From contig JAJZLH010000060.1 in assembly GCA_021803575.1 (NCBI GenBank), positions 1 through 34,005 of the forward strand: DNA of 34,005 nt, written 5' to 3'. Every line of letters starts with the position of its first letter. Position 1 is the stretch's first letter. The DNA is from Bacillota bacterium. GTDB lineage: Bacteria; Bacillota; Sulfobacillia; JAJZYS01; JAJZLH01. A model generated the notes under the pieces. That model searched no databases. It saw only the letters and a program-made list of their open reading frames with translations, and was not told the DNA's origin. The position numbers were made by a program, and so were the translations under genes. Positions 33,801 to 34,005 of the stretch are shown piece by piece.

Positions 33801-34005
33801 ATGACCCAGCACCGAATCGGCGCCGATGTGCTGGCTGACGGGCTGGTCGCTGCCTGCGTGGAGGTTGTGTTCGGGGTGCCCGGCGACACCGGCATTGCCC
33901 TCTACGAAGCTCTCTATCAGCGTGCCGACCGCATCCGGCACGTGCTCGCCCGCGACGAACGGGCAGCGGCGGCGATGGCAGACGGCTACGCTCGCACCGG
34001 GCATC
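33801..34005 (+). CDS. Thiamine-diphosphate enzyme, N-terminal part (cut by window end)
   Basis: ATG 33801 with GGGGG about 7 nt upstream; 68 codons visible, no stop before the window ends. VEVVFGVPGDTGIALYEAL and VLARDERAAAAMADGYARTG match the start of the PYR domain of acetolactate synthase, pyruvate oxidase and related decarboxylases; the Glu in RDERAA is the TPP-activating residue. The reaction cannot be told from this part. Confidence 0.88.
   Translation, partial: MTQHRIGADVLADGLVAACVEVVFGVPGDTGIALYEALYQRADRIRHVLARDERAAAAMADGYARTGH

Overview
The window is a GC-rich bacterial chromosome segment, almost entirely coding, with short intergenic gaps and many 4-nt ATGA/GTGA gene overlaps. Several features point to a high-GC member of the Bacillota (Symbiobacteriia, Thermaerobacter or Sulfobacillus-like). 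The order thrS - infC-rpmI-rplT - SpoU-type methylase - pheS-pheT - mutS2 resembles the Bacillus layout, pheST and thrS both carry T-box leaders, PheS has the four-cysteine insert typical of Gram-positive enzymes, and GGAGG-type ribosome binding sites are strong. This placement is inference from gene order and motifs, not from a database search.

Layout. (1) Positions 38-3312, minus strand: tyrS - nadE - a degenerate HAD-like protein - yebC, tightly coupled. (2) Divergent from tyrS is a class A penicillin-binding protein (to 6143, plus strand) with a C-terminal domain that looks like a cupredoxin without copper ligands, and a Ser/Pro/Gly tail. (3) 6144-8690 is a looser accessory stretch: a 67-residue lipoprotein-like ORF, a VapBC-type toxin-antitoxin pair with a clear promoter/operator, about 400 bp with nothing convincing, and a SAM methyltransferase split by a single-base frameshift. 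(4) 8694-16059, minus strand: a 4-hydroxyphenylacetate (homoprotocatechuate) degradation operon, transcribed aminotransferase - DapA-family aldolase - hpaG - hpaE - hpaB - hpaC - hpaD. It lacks recognisable hpaF, hpaH and hpaI; the DapA-family protein is a good candidate to replace the HpaI aldolase. (5) 16131-25454, minus strand: infC-rpmI-rplT-SpoU methylase, then T-box-pheS-pheT-gdhA-mutS2, running into the hpa genes. infC appears to start at CTG and has a leader terminator. (6) fabI (plus) meets thrS (minus) tail to tail over a shared CTAG; thrS has its own T-box. (7) 28767-33508: a DUF1003-like membrane protein, an ABC-F protein, RsgA and an RCK-type ion channel. The ABC-F/rsgA intergenic region has back-to-back promoters, each followed by a micro-ORF with a good ribosome binding site; the rsgA side also has a strong intrinsic terminator between micro-ORF and gene. 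(8) The window ends inside a thiamine-diphosphate enzyme gene.

Together the core genes serve translation (TyrRS, PheRS, ThrRS, IF3, L35, L20, RsgA, ABC-F, rRNA/tRNA methylase), wall synthesis, fatty acid and NAD synthesis. The hpa operon, with an aminotransferase and glutamate dehydrogenase next to it, suggests use of tyrosine- or phenylalanine-derived aromatic acids. The most interesting places are the ABC-F/rsgA regulatory region, the DapA-for-HpaI idea, the PBP cupredoxin-like tail, and the ion channel with an altered selectivity filter.
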